A stretch of DNA of 64,000 nt from assembly GCF_004363655.1 (NCBI RefSeq), contig NZ_SNZH01000008.1, positions 210,392-274,391 of the forward strand, written 5' to 3'. Below, in pieces: positions 46,432-56,806 of this stretch; position 1 is the stretch's first letter, and each line of letters begins with the position of its first letter. Under the pieces are notes generated by a model. It did no database searches. It was not told where the DNA came from and saw only the letters and a program-made list of their open reading frames with translations. Position numbers and translations under genes: made by a program. This stretch comes from Tahibacter aquaticus (GTDB lineage: Bacteria; Pseudomonadota; Gammaproteobacteria; Xanthomonadales; Rhodanobacteraceae).

Positions 46432-46848
46432 TCAGCGCAGGAAATAGCACTCCATCGTGCGGCGGTAGTCGGTGGCCTGGCTGCGCGCGTCGAGGTTCTC
46501 GGCCATGCAGCCGGCCAGCTTGGCGCTGTTGGGCGAGATGGGGCCTAGCTGCTTGGCCAGCTGGTTGATGATGTCGTAGGCCAGCATCTGCTGGTCGACG
46601 CAGTCGTACAGCGAGCCCCGGGTGTCCTGGCGGAAGCAGTACATGGACAGGCGGTCGCGCACGTCGCGCCGCTGCTTGTAGACCGCCTGGCGCAGGCGCT
46701 GCTGGCGGATGTAGTCGGATTCGGGCAGCGGCGCGGCGCTGATGCAGGCCTGCGCAGTCCAGTTGCCCTGGGCATCGCGGCACTTGTAGGTGGCGCCGGG
46801 CAGCGACACGTTCAGTGCCAAGGCGATGGCGAATAGTGTTTGCATCAC
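46432..46848 (-). CDS. Small secreted Cys-containing protein (DUF4124-like N-terminus)
   Basis: 138 residues: a short signal peptide (MMQTLFAIALALNVSLPGA), then YKCRDAQGNWTAQAC, which resembles DUF4124, and an alpha-helical part with further Cys (YCFRQD, DCVDQQ, GCMAEN, ECYFLR). No function known. Convergent with the phospholipase gene. Confidence 0.75.
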   Translation of the reverse strand: MMQTLFAIALALNVSLPGATYKCRDAQGNWTAQACISAAPLPESDYIRQQRLRQAVYKQRRDVRDRLSMYCFRQDTRGSLYDCVDQQMLAYDIINQLAKQLGPISPNSAKLAGCMAENLDARSQATDYRRTMECYFLR

Positions 46849-47029
46849 GCTTCCCCCCGGCAGCCGAGTTGCCCGACGACGGTAACGCGTTTCGACCCTG
46901 CGTCAAGCCGGCGCCTGCGTACAGCGTGGCGGCAGTCACGAAACCGTGCAGAAGCGGGCCGCTGCGTCGTCACTGCCTTACTCCGATCGCTGTCGATAGA
47001 AGAAATCTGCTTGCACAAGACGTGCCGGA

Positions 47030-48745
47030 TCAGTCCGCTTGGCGCGCACGCTGGCGCTGCAGCCACCACAGCAGACTCAAGGGAACCAGCCAGGCCAGGA
47101 ACCAGGGCCAGCGCGGCCCGGGCTGTTGCGGTGGGGTGTGGGCGTGGTCGCCGCGGCCGGCCAGGGCCTGCGTCGCCGCCTGGCGCTGGGCGCGATACAG
47201 GCTGGGCAGGCTGGCGGGATCGTGTACCAGTACGCGGCGCTGCTGGTCACCGGCCTGCAGCAACTGCCAGCCGCTGCGGCGTGGCCAGTAGCCGGCACAC
47301 CAGCGCGCCTCGTCGCTGCGCTGGGCGATCAGCGCGACGTTGCCGCCATCGTCTTCGCGCACGCTCAGGGCCGCGTCGCCGGCGCAGACCATGCTGCGTT
47401 CGCCACGCCAGAGCCAGTCGGCACTGGCGATCGCGCGCGGCTGGCGTGGCCGGGTCAGCGCGTCGAGCGCGGCCGACCAGAGCGCATCGTGCAGCGCCGA
47501 CTGGCCGCTGGTGACCAGGCTTTGCGTGCCCAGCAGCCACCAGGCACCGACACGGCCCAGGCCGCGATTGGCGTAGACGCCCAGCACCTTGCCGTCGGCG
47601 GCGCGCGCCAGCGGTGCCAGTGCCGCAGCGTCGGCCTGCAGCGGCAGCCGCTGCAGGCCGTTGTCGACGCTGGCCGACTGGCCGGCAATCTGTAGCTTTG
47701 TATCCATCTCCACTGATTTCAGGCCAAGGCCCAGCGCTTGCCAGTCGGCAAGTACTGCCGCGCTGGGCGTGCCGCCGAGGCGCAGCAGCAGGCCCAGGCC
47801 GTTGTCGACCGCGGCGAGCAGGCGGCTGCGCGCAGTTTTGTCCAATTGCGCCCAGGCGCGTTCGTCGATGACGACGATGTCGGCTTCGGTCAGGCTGGCG
47901 TCGTCCAGTTCGCCGTCGCCGCGCTGCTGCGCAATGCCGCGGCTGAGACTGATGCGCGAACGCACTTCGTGGCCGGCGTCCAGCGCCCAGCGCTGCAGAT
48001 ACTTGAGATCGGGGTCGGGGCCGCCGGAGAGCAGCAGCAGGCGCAGGCGGTTGCCGTTTTCGATCTGCAGCGGCAGGGTCAGGCTTTGCTCGGCCTTGCC
48101 GTCGGCACCGAGCAGTTCCAGCGTATACGGCAAGGTAGCCGCCTGCCGCGCGACGGCGCTGAAGCGGAATTCGCCCTGGGCGTCGGCTTGCGCGCGCTGC
48201 GCCTGGGTGCTGCCCGGTTCGCGCAGGGCCAGCAGGCCGCCGGCGCCCTGCTGTACGCGGCCTCGCAGCTCGAAGCCGTGGCCGCGGCGGATCTGCGGCG
48301 GAATCTGCAGCTCGACGATGCCGCGCGGCAGCGCCGCCGGCTCGAACTGCAGCGGCAGGCCGCGGGCTGCATCGCGGTCGGCGGCGCCCAGGCCGTCGCC
48401 GAACACCTGCAGCGAGGTGCTGCGGGGGCGGCGGCGCAGGGCCGTGGCGAGGTCGGGCATGCGGGCAACGCTCGCGTCGGCCGCGCTGCCCGGCAGGGCG
48501 ACGCGGTTCGGTTGTCCGGCCGACGCCGCCAGCTGTTCGGCGGTCGCGCCCGCCGTCAGCACGACCAGTGGCAGTCCTGCGGCATTCTGCAGGGGTGGAA
48601 AAAGCACAAAGTAAAGCAATGCCGTGGCGGCGACGCTGGCGGCCAGGCCGGCATAGCGCCGCAGGCCGCGCAGACGCCAGCATTCGGCCAGGCCGAGCAG
48701 TCCACCCAGCAGCAACAGCGCGACAATCAGCAGGTGCTGGTTCAT
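47030..48745 (-). CDS. Large membrane protein of the MoxR/BatA cluster
   Basis: 571 residues: two N-terminal transmembrane helices (about 5-60), a long periplasmic part with a carboxypeptidase-regulatory-like beta domain (RGHGFELRGRVQQGAGGLLALREPGSTQAQ) and a glutamine-amidotransferase-like segment (LRLLLLSGGPDPDLKYLQRWALDAGHEV, DIVVIDERAWA), and one C-terminal helix (WPWFLAWLVPLSLLWWL). Its start overlaps the stop of the DUF4175-like gene by 4 bases. It is the last gene of the cluster. Similar large membrane proteins end MoxR operons elsewhere; biochemical role unknown. Confidence 0.8.
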   Translation of the reverse strand: MNQHLLIVALLLLGGLLGLAECWRLRGLRRYAGLAASVAATALLYFVLFPPLQNAAGLPLVVLTAGATAEQLAASAGQPNRVALPGSAADASVARMPDLATALRRRPRSTSLQVFGDGLGAADRDAARGLPLQFEPAALPRGIVELQIPPQIRRGHGFELRGRVQQGAGGLLALREPGSTQAQRAQADAQGEFRFSAVARQAATLPYTLELLGADGKAEQSLTLPLQIENGNRLRLLLLSGGPDPDLKYLQRWALDAGHEVRSRISLSRGIAQQRGDGELDDASLTEADIVVIDERAWAQLDKTARSRLLAAVDNGLGLLLRLGGTPSAAVLADWQALGLGLKSVEMDTKLQIAGQSASVDNGLQRLPLQADAAALAPLARAADGKVLGVYANRGLGRVGAWWLLGTQSLVTSGQSALHDALWSAALDALTRPRQPRAIASADWLWRGERSMVCAGDAALSVREDDGGNVALIAQRSDEARWCAGYWPRRSGWQLLQAGDQQRRVLVHDPASLPSLYRAQRQAATQALAGRGDHAHTPPQQPGPRWPWFLAWLVPLSLLWWLQRQRARQAD

Positions 48746-50928
48746 GGCTGCGCTCCGCCGGCCTGCAGCGCCTGCAGATAGGCGCGGCCGCGGCTATCGG
48801 GCTGTTCGCGTCCGCCGGAGGCCGCGCTGGCGCGGGGCAGCAAGGGCCACAGGCGCGCGCGCAGGTCGTCGCGGCAGTGCGTGCAGGCCTCGTCGCGGCG
48901 CCAGCTGTCGGCGGCGGCGGCGAGGTCCAGCGCCTGCTCCGAGGCCAGGCCGCTTTGTGCCAGCCAGCGGTCGAAGCGGCTCCAGTCGGGCTGCTCGCTG
49001 CCTTGCAGCGATTGCCACAGCGTGGCCAGTTCCGCATCGCCGGCGCTGGCCGGCACGGCGGCGCTGCTGCTGTTGCGCAGGCCGGCACGTTCGCCGCTGA
49101 GGCGGCGCGATTCGTCCACCGGCGGCAATTCCAGCCCGACCCGGGCCAGGTAGATGCGGGTGGACTGCTGCACCAGCTTGATCTGTTCCAGCGCCTTGTA
49201 CTCGTAGGGCAAAGCCTGCTGCGGCCGGCCGCTGCGCAGATGCAGCTCGGCCTGCCACATCTGTTCCAGCGCTGCCTTGAGAATGCGCTTGGTTGCCGGA
49301 TCGAGCAGTGTTGCTGCCTCGGTGTGATCGTGGGTATGGCCGAACTCGGCCAGCACGTTGCCGGCGTCGCCGAAGCGTCCGGGCGGCTTGGCCGTGGCGT
49401 GGTCGTGTTCGTCGGGCAGTTCCGGCTTGGGCGACGATTTCTTGCCGTCCTTGCCGTCCTTGCCGTCCTTGCCGTCCTTGCCGTCTTCGTTGGCGTGTTC
49501 GTCTTCGCCAGCGTGTTCGTGTTCCGCGGCGGCGGCGGGCGGCCTGCCGCCGCTTTCGAATTCCTCGCCGAGGAACTGGCCGTAGCGCAGGCGCAGGATT
49601 TTCTGCTCCACGCCCAGCGCGTCGGAACGGTCGACGAACTGGTCTTCGCTCAAGGCCGGCTTTTTCGCGATGAGTGCTTCGGTGTCGATGATGAGCTGGC
49701 GCTGGCTGCGGAAATACGCCGGCAGCGTGGTGCGCACCAGGCCGTCCATGCCGACGCTGTCGTCGCCCAGCGGCGGCGGCAGGCGCAGGATGTAGCTGGC
49801 GCTGCGGCTGTGCTGTGGCTGCGGTTCGCGCCGGTCGCTCACGTCTAGCCGCACGATCACTTCGTCGCCGGGTGCCAGCGCCAAGGCGGCCAGGTCGATG
49901 CGGTGACGGTAGCGCCGCTCGCGCGCATCGCCTTCGCCGCGCAGGCGCACGCTGTCGCGCTTGACCGCGATATTTTCGCCGCTGCCCTGGGCGCGCACGA
50001 TTTCCAGACTGGCCTCGCCCAGGCCGTAGTCGTCGCTGGCGCGGATGTCGAAATCCCAGCTGTCCTGCGTGCTTTCGCGCAGGCTCAGGGTCTTGTCGGG
50101 CAGTTCCACGCGGATCGACGGCGGCTGGTCGGCAATCGTGTCCAGGCGATGGCGCAGGTCGGTGGCCAGTGGCATGGCCGCTTCTATCTCGATACGGTAC
50201 AAGACTGCATTGTCCAGTTTGTATTCTGCGCTCCAGTCCTCGCCGCTGCGCGCCAGTGCCAGCTCGCGTCCGTCGTGGAAGCGCAGGCGCACGGCCTGCG
50301 GCTGCGGCGCCAGGGTGAGGTGCCAGCGCAGCAGCGAGCCTTCGGGCACGCGGGCGTCCAGCGTCTGCTGCTGGCTGGCGGCCAGGCCGGTATAGCGCGG
50401 CGGCGCGATGTCCAGGCGCTGCGCCACGATCTGCACCGGGCCTGCCGCGGGCGGCGCACTGTCGGTGCTCGCCAGCGGCGGGCGCACCGGCGCCGATTGC
50501 CACAGGCTCAGCAGCACCAGCACCAGCGCGACGGCGGCGCTGCCGGCCAGCGCGGCACGCGGCCAGGCCGGGCGCAGGTCGGGCGCGGACTGGTGCAGGC
50601 GCGTCTGCAGGCGCTGCTGCTGCAGCTGGGCCAGCGGCTGCAGCGTCTGTACATCGGCCAGCAGCAATTCGGCGCTGTCGTCAAAGCGCGCGTCGGCGCG
50701 GTTCAGCGCGCGCGCATACCAGCGCGCGTCGATGCGTACCTGCTCGCGCCGCCACCACAGCAGCAGTGCCAGCACGGTGGAGACCAGCACCAGGGCCAGG
50801 GCCGGCACGCCCGAGCGGTGCCAGGCCAGCCAGGCCAGCGCCAGCAGCGGCGGCAGCGCGACGGCCAGTGCAATCGCCAGGCGGCGCCGGCGTATCGGTT
50901 GCAGTCCGCTCAGCAGCAGGCGGTTCAT
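48742..50928 (-). CDS. DUF4175-like membrane protein
   Basis: 728 residues: paired N-terminal transmembrane helices (about 17-60), another at about 125-145, and a long periplasmic region with coiled-coil parts. A low-complexity segment at about 465-505 is rich in E, H and D and contains five GKD/DGK units. A possible metal-binding pair, CTHC, lies near the C-terminus. It overlaps its neighbours by 4 bases on both sides, so translation is probably coupled. Function unknown; the family accompanies MoxR-DUF58 operons. Confidence 0.78.
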   Translation of the reverse strand: MNRLLLSGLQPIRRRRLAIALAVALPPLLALAWLAWHRSGVPALALVLVSTVLALLLWWRREQVRIDARWYARALNRADARFDDSAELLLADVQTLQPLAQLQQQRLQTRLHQSAPDLRPAWPRAALAGSAAVALVLVLLSLWQSAPVRPPLASTDSAPPAAGPVQIVAQRLDIAPPRYTGLAASQQQTLDARVPEGSLLRWHLTLAPQPQAVRLRFHDGRELALARSGEDWSAEYKLDNAVLYRIEIEAAMPLATDLRHRLDTIADQPPSIRVELPDKTLSLRESTQDSWDFDIRASDDYGLGEASLEIVRAQGSGENIAVKRDSVRLRGEGDARERRYRHRIDLAALALAPGDEVIVRLDVSDRREPQPQHSRSASYILRLPPPLGDDSVGMDGLVRTTLPAYFRSQRQLIIDTEALIAKKPALSEDQFVDRSDALGVEQKILRLRYGQFLGEEFESGGRPPAAAAEHEHAGEDEHANEDGKDGKDGKDGKDGKKSSPKPELPDEHDHATAKPPGRFGDAGNVLAEFGHTHDHTEAATLLDPATKRILKAALEQMWQAELHLRSGRPQQALPYEYKALEQIKLVQQSTRIYLARVGLELPPVDESRRLSGERAGLRNSSSAAVPASAGDAELATLWQSLQGSEQPDWSRFDRWLAQSGLASEQALDLAAAADSWRRDEACTHCRDDLRARLWPLLPRASAASGGREQPDSRGRAYLQALQAGGAQP
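49440..49490. repeat. 9-bp tandem repeat in the DUF4175-like gene
   Basis: About five units of CTTGCCGTC coding GKD repeats on the minus strand. Unit length is a multiple of three, so copy-number change keeps the frame. Confidence 0.85.
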
Positions 50929-52079
50929 GCGCGGCGCCTAGCGTAGAAGAACGACAGGGCGCGTTCGGCCAGGGCCAGCAGCGCAATCAGCAGGGCCAGG
51001 GACAGGCCGAGGTCGTGCAGGCCGGCGTCGCCGCGCGGTGCGCCGGTCACGGGCTGCACGGCGGCGGCGCTGGCCTGGTCCAGGCGCAGCGGATTTTGCC
51101 GCAAGGACAACAAAAGCCATTCGGGAAATTGTGCATCCAGCAGCGCCGGCAGCAGCGCCGGCTGCGGTGCCGCGGCGAAGGCGAGCAGGCGGCCCTGGCC
51201 GAGTGTGCGCACTTTCAGCAGCGCATTGCCGTTGCCGTCGCGTACCAGCGTGGCGAAATCCGCCGTCGCCGCCTGCGCCAGCAAGGCCGTGCCGCCGGCT
51301 TCCACCCAGTGCTGCAGCGGCGGCGGCAGGTCGCCGCCCAGCCAGAACACATACGCCGTCGCCGCATCGATCGCCGCGGCGGCATCCTCGCGTTCCAGCC
51401 GGTAGCGCGCCTCGCCATCTTCGTTCCAGGCGCTGACGGCGGCCTGCAGATAGACCTCGCCGGGGGCATCGCCGCTACGGCGCAGGGAAATTTTCTGCAC
51501 CGGCGTCTGCCGCGGTGCGGCGGGGCCGGCGGGAGCCAGGTCGACGCTGAGCCAGTCCACGGCGCGGCTCAGCGCGATGGCGCCACCGTCGAGTCCGCGC
51601 ACCACGCTGGGCACGATCACGTGCAGGCGCGTAGCCGGATCCAGTTCGCTGTCGAGTTCTCGCAGCAGGCTGGCCACGTCACGGGCATCGGCGGGCCCGG
51701 GCTGCACCGTGTCCAGCGCGGGAAAGCCCGGCTGCAGCCAGTGCCATTGCGCAGCACCGGCGCTGAGGCGCGCCCGGGCTGCGGCCGCGTCAACGCCGGG
51801 TACGACGACCACCCAGTCGCGCGCACCGTGGCCCGCGCCCGGGCCGAACGGCCGCGCCAGCAGCAGCGCCACGGCCGCCAGCAGCAGCAGGCGCAGCAGC
51901 AGCAGCGGCCACTGTTCGAGGCGCAGGCGCCGGCGCGGCTGCGCCGGCGCGGCAATCCAGCGCAGTGCCGCAAACAGAATGGCGCGCTGCTGCTGGCGCC
52001 GGTTCAGATGCAGCAGCAGCGGAATCGCCAGCGCTGCCAAGGCGGCCAAGCCCAGCGGCAGCAGCAGGGTCAGGCTCAT
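50925..52079 (-). CDS. BatA-like membrane protein
   Basis: 384 residues. The N-terminal BatA/aerotolerance module is typical: first helix (LLLPLGLAALAALAIPLLLHL), the arginine-rich loop ILFAALRWIAAPAQPRRRLRLEQWPLLLLRLLLLAAVALLLARP, then a periplasmic part and a final helix (LSLALLIALLALAERALSFFY). The von Willebrand region is reduced and lacks an evident DxSxS motif. Overlaps both neighbours by 4 bases. Confidence 0.85.
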   Translation of the reverse strand: MSLTLLLPLGLAALAALAIPLLLHLNRRQQQRAILFAALRWIAAPAQPRRRLRLEQWPLLLLRLLLLAAVALLLARPFGPGAGHGARDWVVVVPGVDAAAARARLSAGAAQWHWLQPGFPALDTVQPGPADARDVASLLRELDSELDPATRLHVIVPSVVRGLDGGAIALSRAVDWLSVDLAPAGPAAPRQTPVQKISLRRSGDAPGEVYLQAAVSAWNEDGEARYRLEREDAAAAIDAATAYVFWLGGDLPPPLQHWVEAGGTALLAQAATADFATLVRDGNGNALLKVRTLGQGRLLAFAAAPQPALLPALLDAQFPEWLLLSLRQNPLRLDQASAAAVQPVTGAPRGDAGLHDLGLSLALLIALLALAERALSFFYARRRA

Positions 52080-52987
52080 GTGCCCTCGCTTTCGCCGCGC
52101 TCGGTGACCGCGTGCGTGCCGAACAGCAGGCGCAGCACCTTGTCGGCCGGCTCGTCGAGGTAGTGCACGGCGTGGCGTATGCCGCTGGCCGCCAGTCGCG
52201 TATGCAGGGCCTGCTGCGCCTGGGCAAACTGCTGCAGGTAGTTGCTGCGTGCGGCGGCCGCGTCGGCGACGACTTCGGCGCCGCTTTCCGGATCGACGAA
52301 ACGATGGCTGCCACGGAACGGAAAATCGCGTTCCTCGGCCGTCAGCACCTGCAGCACGATCACCTCGCGCCGTGCCGCGGCCAGGCGTTCGGCCAGCAGC
52401 GGCAAGGTTTCGTCGAAGGCATCGCCGATCAGCAGCACCAGCGAGGACGGCGCTATACGTTCCCACAAAGGCAGAAGTTGCTTTTCCGGCGGGGCGCCGC
52501 CGAACGCGCGGAAGCGCAGCAGTTCCTGCAGGCAGCGGTCGCGCTGGCGCGGGCCGCTGCCGGCGTTGACGAAGGCGAGCGGCTGGCTGGACAGCGCGGC
52601 CAGGCCGAAGCGGTCGCCCTGGCGCAGCGCCAGTTCCATTGCGCAGGCAGCCAGCGTGCGCGCCGCATCGAGGCGTTCGTGGCCGGGGCGCGCTTCATCG
52701 CCCTGGCCCATGGAGGCGCTGGTATCGAGCAGCAGCCACAGCTCCAGCGGTGAGTCGCGTTCGGATTCACGCACGAAATAGCGGTCGGAACGCGCGTACA
52801 GCTTCCAGTCGACGCGGCGCGGCTCGTCGCCGGGCGCATAGGCGCGGTACTGGGCGAATTCCAGGCCGACGCCGCGGCTGCGGCTGCTGTGCTGGCCCAG
52901 GCCATGCGCGCCCGCGGCCTGGCGCGGCACCAGGCGCAGGTCGCGCAGGCGTGCGCGCAGGGCCGGATCGATCAGTTCAGGCGTCAT
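52076..52987 (-). CDS. DUF58 domain protein with von Willebrand-type metal site
   Basis: 303 residues. The DUF58 core (GLEFAQYRAYAPGDEPRRVDWKLYARSDRYFVRESERDSPL) is followed by a vWA-like part with MIDAS-like LLLDTSASMGQG (DxSxS). Usual partner of MoxR ATPases, for which it is thought to be an adaptor or client. Its start has only a weak ribosome-binding site. It is cytosolic or membrane-peripheral, since no helices are predicted. Confidence 0.9.
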   Translation of the reverse strand: MTPELIDPALRARLRDLRLVPRQAAGAHGLGQHSSRSRGVGLEFAQYRAYAPGDEPRRVDWKLYARSDRYFVRESERDSPLELWLLLDTSASMGQGDEARPGHERLDAARTLAACAMELALRQGDRFGLAALSSQPLAFVNAGSGPRQRDRCLQELLRFRAFGGAPPEKQLLPLWERIAPSSLVLLIGDAFDETLPLLAERLAAARREVIVLQVLTAEERDFPFRGSHRFVDPESGAEVVADAAAARSNYLQQFAQAQQALHTRLAASGIRHAVHYLDEPADKVLRLLFGTHAVTERGESEGT

Positions 52988-53042
52988 GGGCAGGCAGCAC
53001 CAGGCAAGCGACGGGTTCCGCGCCTGTTTTGTGCACGTTGCT

Positions 53043-54035
<993 letters not shown>

Positions 54036-54070
54036 GCGGTTTCCGTGCGGCGGCTTGCTGGGGTTTGCTG

Positions 54071-54345
54071 GGCTTCACACCATCCCCGCCCCAGCCCTCC
54101 GGCCCGTTGGGCGTTCAAGGCAGTCAGAACCTTCGGTTCCCGACGACTGCCTCTCACACCTTGAAGGGGAGGGAGTGGACCTTGGCTTCGAACAACAGCC
54201 TGGCGTCGAACCTGGGATCGGCCGGATTCAAAGCCCTCCTCTTCAAGGGGGTGAAGGACGATGGTGTAGAGCCGAAGGCTCTCATCGTCCTGAACGCCCA
54301 ATGGGCCGGAGGGTTGGGTGGGGATGGTGTGGGGCTGCGATGAAC
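54071..54345. repeat. Inverted pair of nested-hairpin units
   Basis: Unit A (about 54075-54174, + strand) and unit B (about 54241-54341, minus strand) are inverted copies of about 100 bp. Each holds CACCATCCCC, CCCTCCGGCCC, TGGGCGTTCA and a nested hairpin. The hairpin stems differ between units but stay paired: GGCAGTC/GACTGCC with AACC/GGTT in A, and GGACGATG/CATCGTCC with AGAGCC/GGCTCT in B. It lies between the DUF4159 and MoxR genes; no gene is seen in 54036-54422. Confidence 0.8.
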
Positions 54346-54422
54346 TGTGATTTCTCGGCCGGATAAATGAATGTGACTAACGTAATGCGCGCCGCAGAAT
54401 TCACTGCCGAGGCCGCGGAAAT

Positions 54423-55124
54423 TCACGCCGTCAGCGCATAAACGACAATATTCACCGCGAACTTGGTGTTGTCTTCGGCCAGCCAGCGCTTGTTGCGCCA
54501 GTCGTAGTCCCATTCGCAGCCGTAGTCCTTGTTGCTGTAGAGCAGGCCCAGGCGGCCGTCGATCTCGATGCCGCGCAGGTAGTCGTGGACCAGGTCGTCG
54601 CCCCAGCCATTGAGTTCGAAGCCGGTGGCCGGCGGGTCGTCGAAATGAAAGAAGCTGTGGTAGATCGGATGTTTCTTCGGCAGCTTCTTCAGGGCATCGG
54701 CACCGAAGATCGCCGCCATCTGCGCTTCGAAGGATTTGGCGAACAGGCCGTCGATGTCGTGATTGCAGTCGTCGACGAAGACGAAGCCGCCGTTGCGCAC
54801 GTAGCGTTCGAAATTGCGTTTCTCTTCCGGATTGAATTCCACCAGCTTGTGCCCGGCCAGATAGCAGAAGCTGGCATTGAGCATGCGCGGATCGGCCAGC
54901 GGCAGCACCTGTTCCTGCGGGTCAACGCGCAGGGTGGTGTACTGGATCAATGCGTCGATCACGTTCGACGGCATGCGCTGGTCCACGTCCCAGTCGCCCG
55001 ATTCGTACATCAGGCGGGTGAAGCGGAAATCGTAGGTCTTGGCCTCGGCACCCAGCAGCCGCGGCGCAACGGCGGCACCGGCGCCGGCGGCGAACATCAG
55101 GCGGAGGAATTCGGCGCGGGTCAT
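54423..55124 (-). CDS. DUF4159 domain protein with export signal
   Basis: 233 residues. A Tat-like leader (MTRAEFLRLMFAAGAGAAVAPRLLGAEA, with only one Arg of the usual pair) is followed by the DUF4159 domain (FRFTRLMYESGDWD, GGFVFVDDCNHD, HPIYHSFFHFDD, GRLGLLYSNKDYGCEWDY). The family has a glutamine-amidotransferase-like fold and is often linked to MoxR systems. Here it sits upstream of moxR, separated by a repeat element. Confidence 0.88.
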   Translation of the reverse strand: MTRAEFLRLMFAAGAGAAVAPRLLGAEAKTYDFRFTRLMYESGDWDVDQRMPSNVIDALIQYTTLRVDPQEQVLPLADPRMLNASFCYLAGHKLVEFNPEEKRNFERYVRNGGFVFVDDCNHDIDGLFAKSFEAQMAAIFGADALKKLPKKHPIYHSFFHFDDPPATGFELNGWGDDLVHDYLRGIEIDGRLGLLYSNKDYGCEWDYDWRNKRWLAEDNTKFAVNIVVYALTA

Positions 55125-55179
55125 GAGGGGTCGCTAGTGCGCAAATGCAGCGAAAGCAGCGAAGGCGCAATTTTTCCTG

Positions 55180-55440
55180 GCTCCCTCTCGCCCGGGTTTG
55201 CTTGGGGGAGAGAGTAAGGGTGAGGGGGCGGAATGGCTGCCAGCATCGGTGACGGGTTGTCGTGGATTGTCTGGGTGATAGCGCAACGCGAAAATCCAGA
55301 CGGCGAGTAGAAGTGGAGCACCGCCCCCTCACCCCAACCCTCTCCTCCAAGCGAGCTGGGAGGAGAGGGGGCTAAGGCAGGGCCGCGAAAGCGCAAATTT
55401 GCCAGCCCTCACCCCCAAGCGAGCTTGGGGGTGAGGAAGC
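55180..55440. repeat. Three dispersed hairpin repeats between DUF4159 and TldE genes
   Basis: CCCTCTCGCCC...GGGGGAGAGAG (about 55182-55214), an inverted copy with 11-bp arms CCCTCTCCTCC/GGAGGAGAGGG (about 55337-55369), and a perfect 13-bp repeat CTCACCCCCAAGC/GCTTGGGGGTGAG (55408-55435). The last lies 10 bp after the TldE stop and may cap its transcript. No gene in 55125-55445. Confidence 0.75.
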
Positions 55441-55445
55441 CAGGA

Positions 55446-56786
55446 TCAAACCGCGTCCGACAACGACGTAAAGGTGAAATCGCGGATCTTCATCGGCGGA
55501 ATCATCATCACGAACGGCGATTCGTCATCGCCCACGCGAACCGGCTTGCCCAGTTCTTCGATGTTGTTGAGCATGATCACCGGCGATTCGTTGAAGCGGA
55601 AATTCTTGATCGGGTACTTGATCTCGCCGTCTTCGATATAGAAGGTGCCGTCGCGGGTCAAGCCGGTCAGCAGCACGGTCTGCGGATCGACCATGCGGAT
55701 ATACCAGGTGCGCGTGACGAGGATGCCCTTCTTGGTGCTCTTGACCAGGTCCATGGTCGACTTGTCGCCGCCGATCATGATCAGGTTGCCGGGCTGCGCC
55801 GAGGCGGTCTTCTTTTTCTGCTCGGCCCAGTAGCGCGAATACTGCAGGTACTCGACCTTGCCCTTGCTGATGATGTCCAGCTTGCCGCGCGGCAGCCCGT
55901 CGTTCTGCGAATCCCAGGGGAATACCGCGGAATCCTTGTCCCACGGATCGGCGTAGATGGTCACGCGCTCGTCGAACAGCTTTTCGCCGAGCTTGTTGCC
56001 GCCGCCTTTCTTGGACAGGAAGCTGCGGCCTTCGTCGGCCTGGCGCGCGTCGAAGCCGAACATCATGAAGGAGATCAGGCCCGCACTGGCGGCCGGTTCC
56101 AGGATCACGGTGTACTTGCCCGGTTCCAGCGCCTTGGCATCGGCCGAACGCTTGGCCTTGTCGATCGCCACGGCGATTTCGGTCTTGGCGTCGAACGCGT
56201 CCACGTCGCGCAGGTTGCGCGCGACCCAGCCCGAACCGCGGCCATCTTCGGTGCGCACGGTGCAGGTGAAATCGATGCTGGCCGATTTCTGGTAGGCGAA
56301 GTTGCCCTTGCTGTTGGCCATGGCAAAGAAGCCCTGGGCATCGGTCAGGAAGCCCGCGGCGACCAGCTTGTCCTTCTTGCACGGCTCGATGCTCGCCGCC
56401 GCGGTGTTGGCGCGGTATTCCGGCGTGATCGCGGCGGTCTTGGCGTTATAGGTTTCGCTGGGCTTGTAGGTCTGCTTGTCGATGGCCGGCATGAACTCCG
56501 GATTTTCCGGCGCCAGCTTGGCCAGCTCTTCGGCGCGCTGCACCACTTTCGCCAGCGAAGCGTCGTCGAATTCGTTGATGGTGGCGGTGCCTACGCGCTT
56601 GCCGTAGGCGACCTGCACAGCCAGCTGCAGGTCTTCGACGATACCGCTGGTGGACACGCTGTTGAGCGCATAGCGGATATTGCCGGTGATGCTGCCGGTC
56701 AGCTGCGCGCTGCACTCGTCGGCCTTGGACAGTTTGATGACCTTGTCCAGGATGGCCTTGGCTTCCTGCTCGGTAAGAATACCCAT
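55446..56786 (-). CDS. TldE/PmbA-like protein
   Basis: 446 residues of the TldD/PmbA family, without an HExxH motif; it is therefore the TldE-type partner that forms the chamber with TldD. Recognisable parts: the N-terminal KLSKADECSAQLTGS, PGKYTVILEPAASAGLISFMM, and the C-terminal TRTWYIRMVDPQTVLLTGLTRDGTFYIEDGEIKYPIKNFRFNES. No export signal. It lies 20 bp after the TldD-like gene in one operon. Confidence 0.92.
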   Translation of the reverse strand: MGILTEQEAKAILDKVIKLSKADECSAQLTGSITGNIRYALNSVSTSGIVEDLQLAVQVAYGKRVGTATINEFDDASLAKVVQRAEELAKLAPENPEFMPAIDKQTYKPSETYNAKTAAITPEYRANTAAASIEPCKKDKLVAAGFLTDAQGFFAMANSKGNFAYQKSASIDFTCTVRTEDGRGSGWVARNLRDVDAFDAKTEIAVAIDKAKRSADAKALEPGKYTVILEPAASAGLISFMMFGFDARQADEGRSFLSKKGGGNKLGEKLFDERVTIYADPWDKDSAVFPWDSQNDGLPRGKLDIISKGKVEYLQYSRYWAEQKKKTASAQPGNLIMIGGDKSTMDLVKSTKKGILVTRTWYIRMVDPQTVLLTGLTRDGTFYIEDGEIKYPIKNFRFNESPVIMLNNIEELGKPVRVGDDESPFVMMIPPMKIRDFTFTSLSDAV

Positions 56787-56806
56787 GATCAGTTCTCCTG
56801 CGCCGC

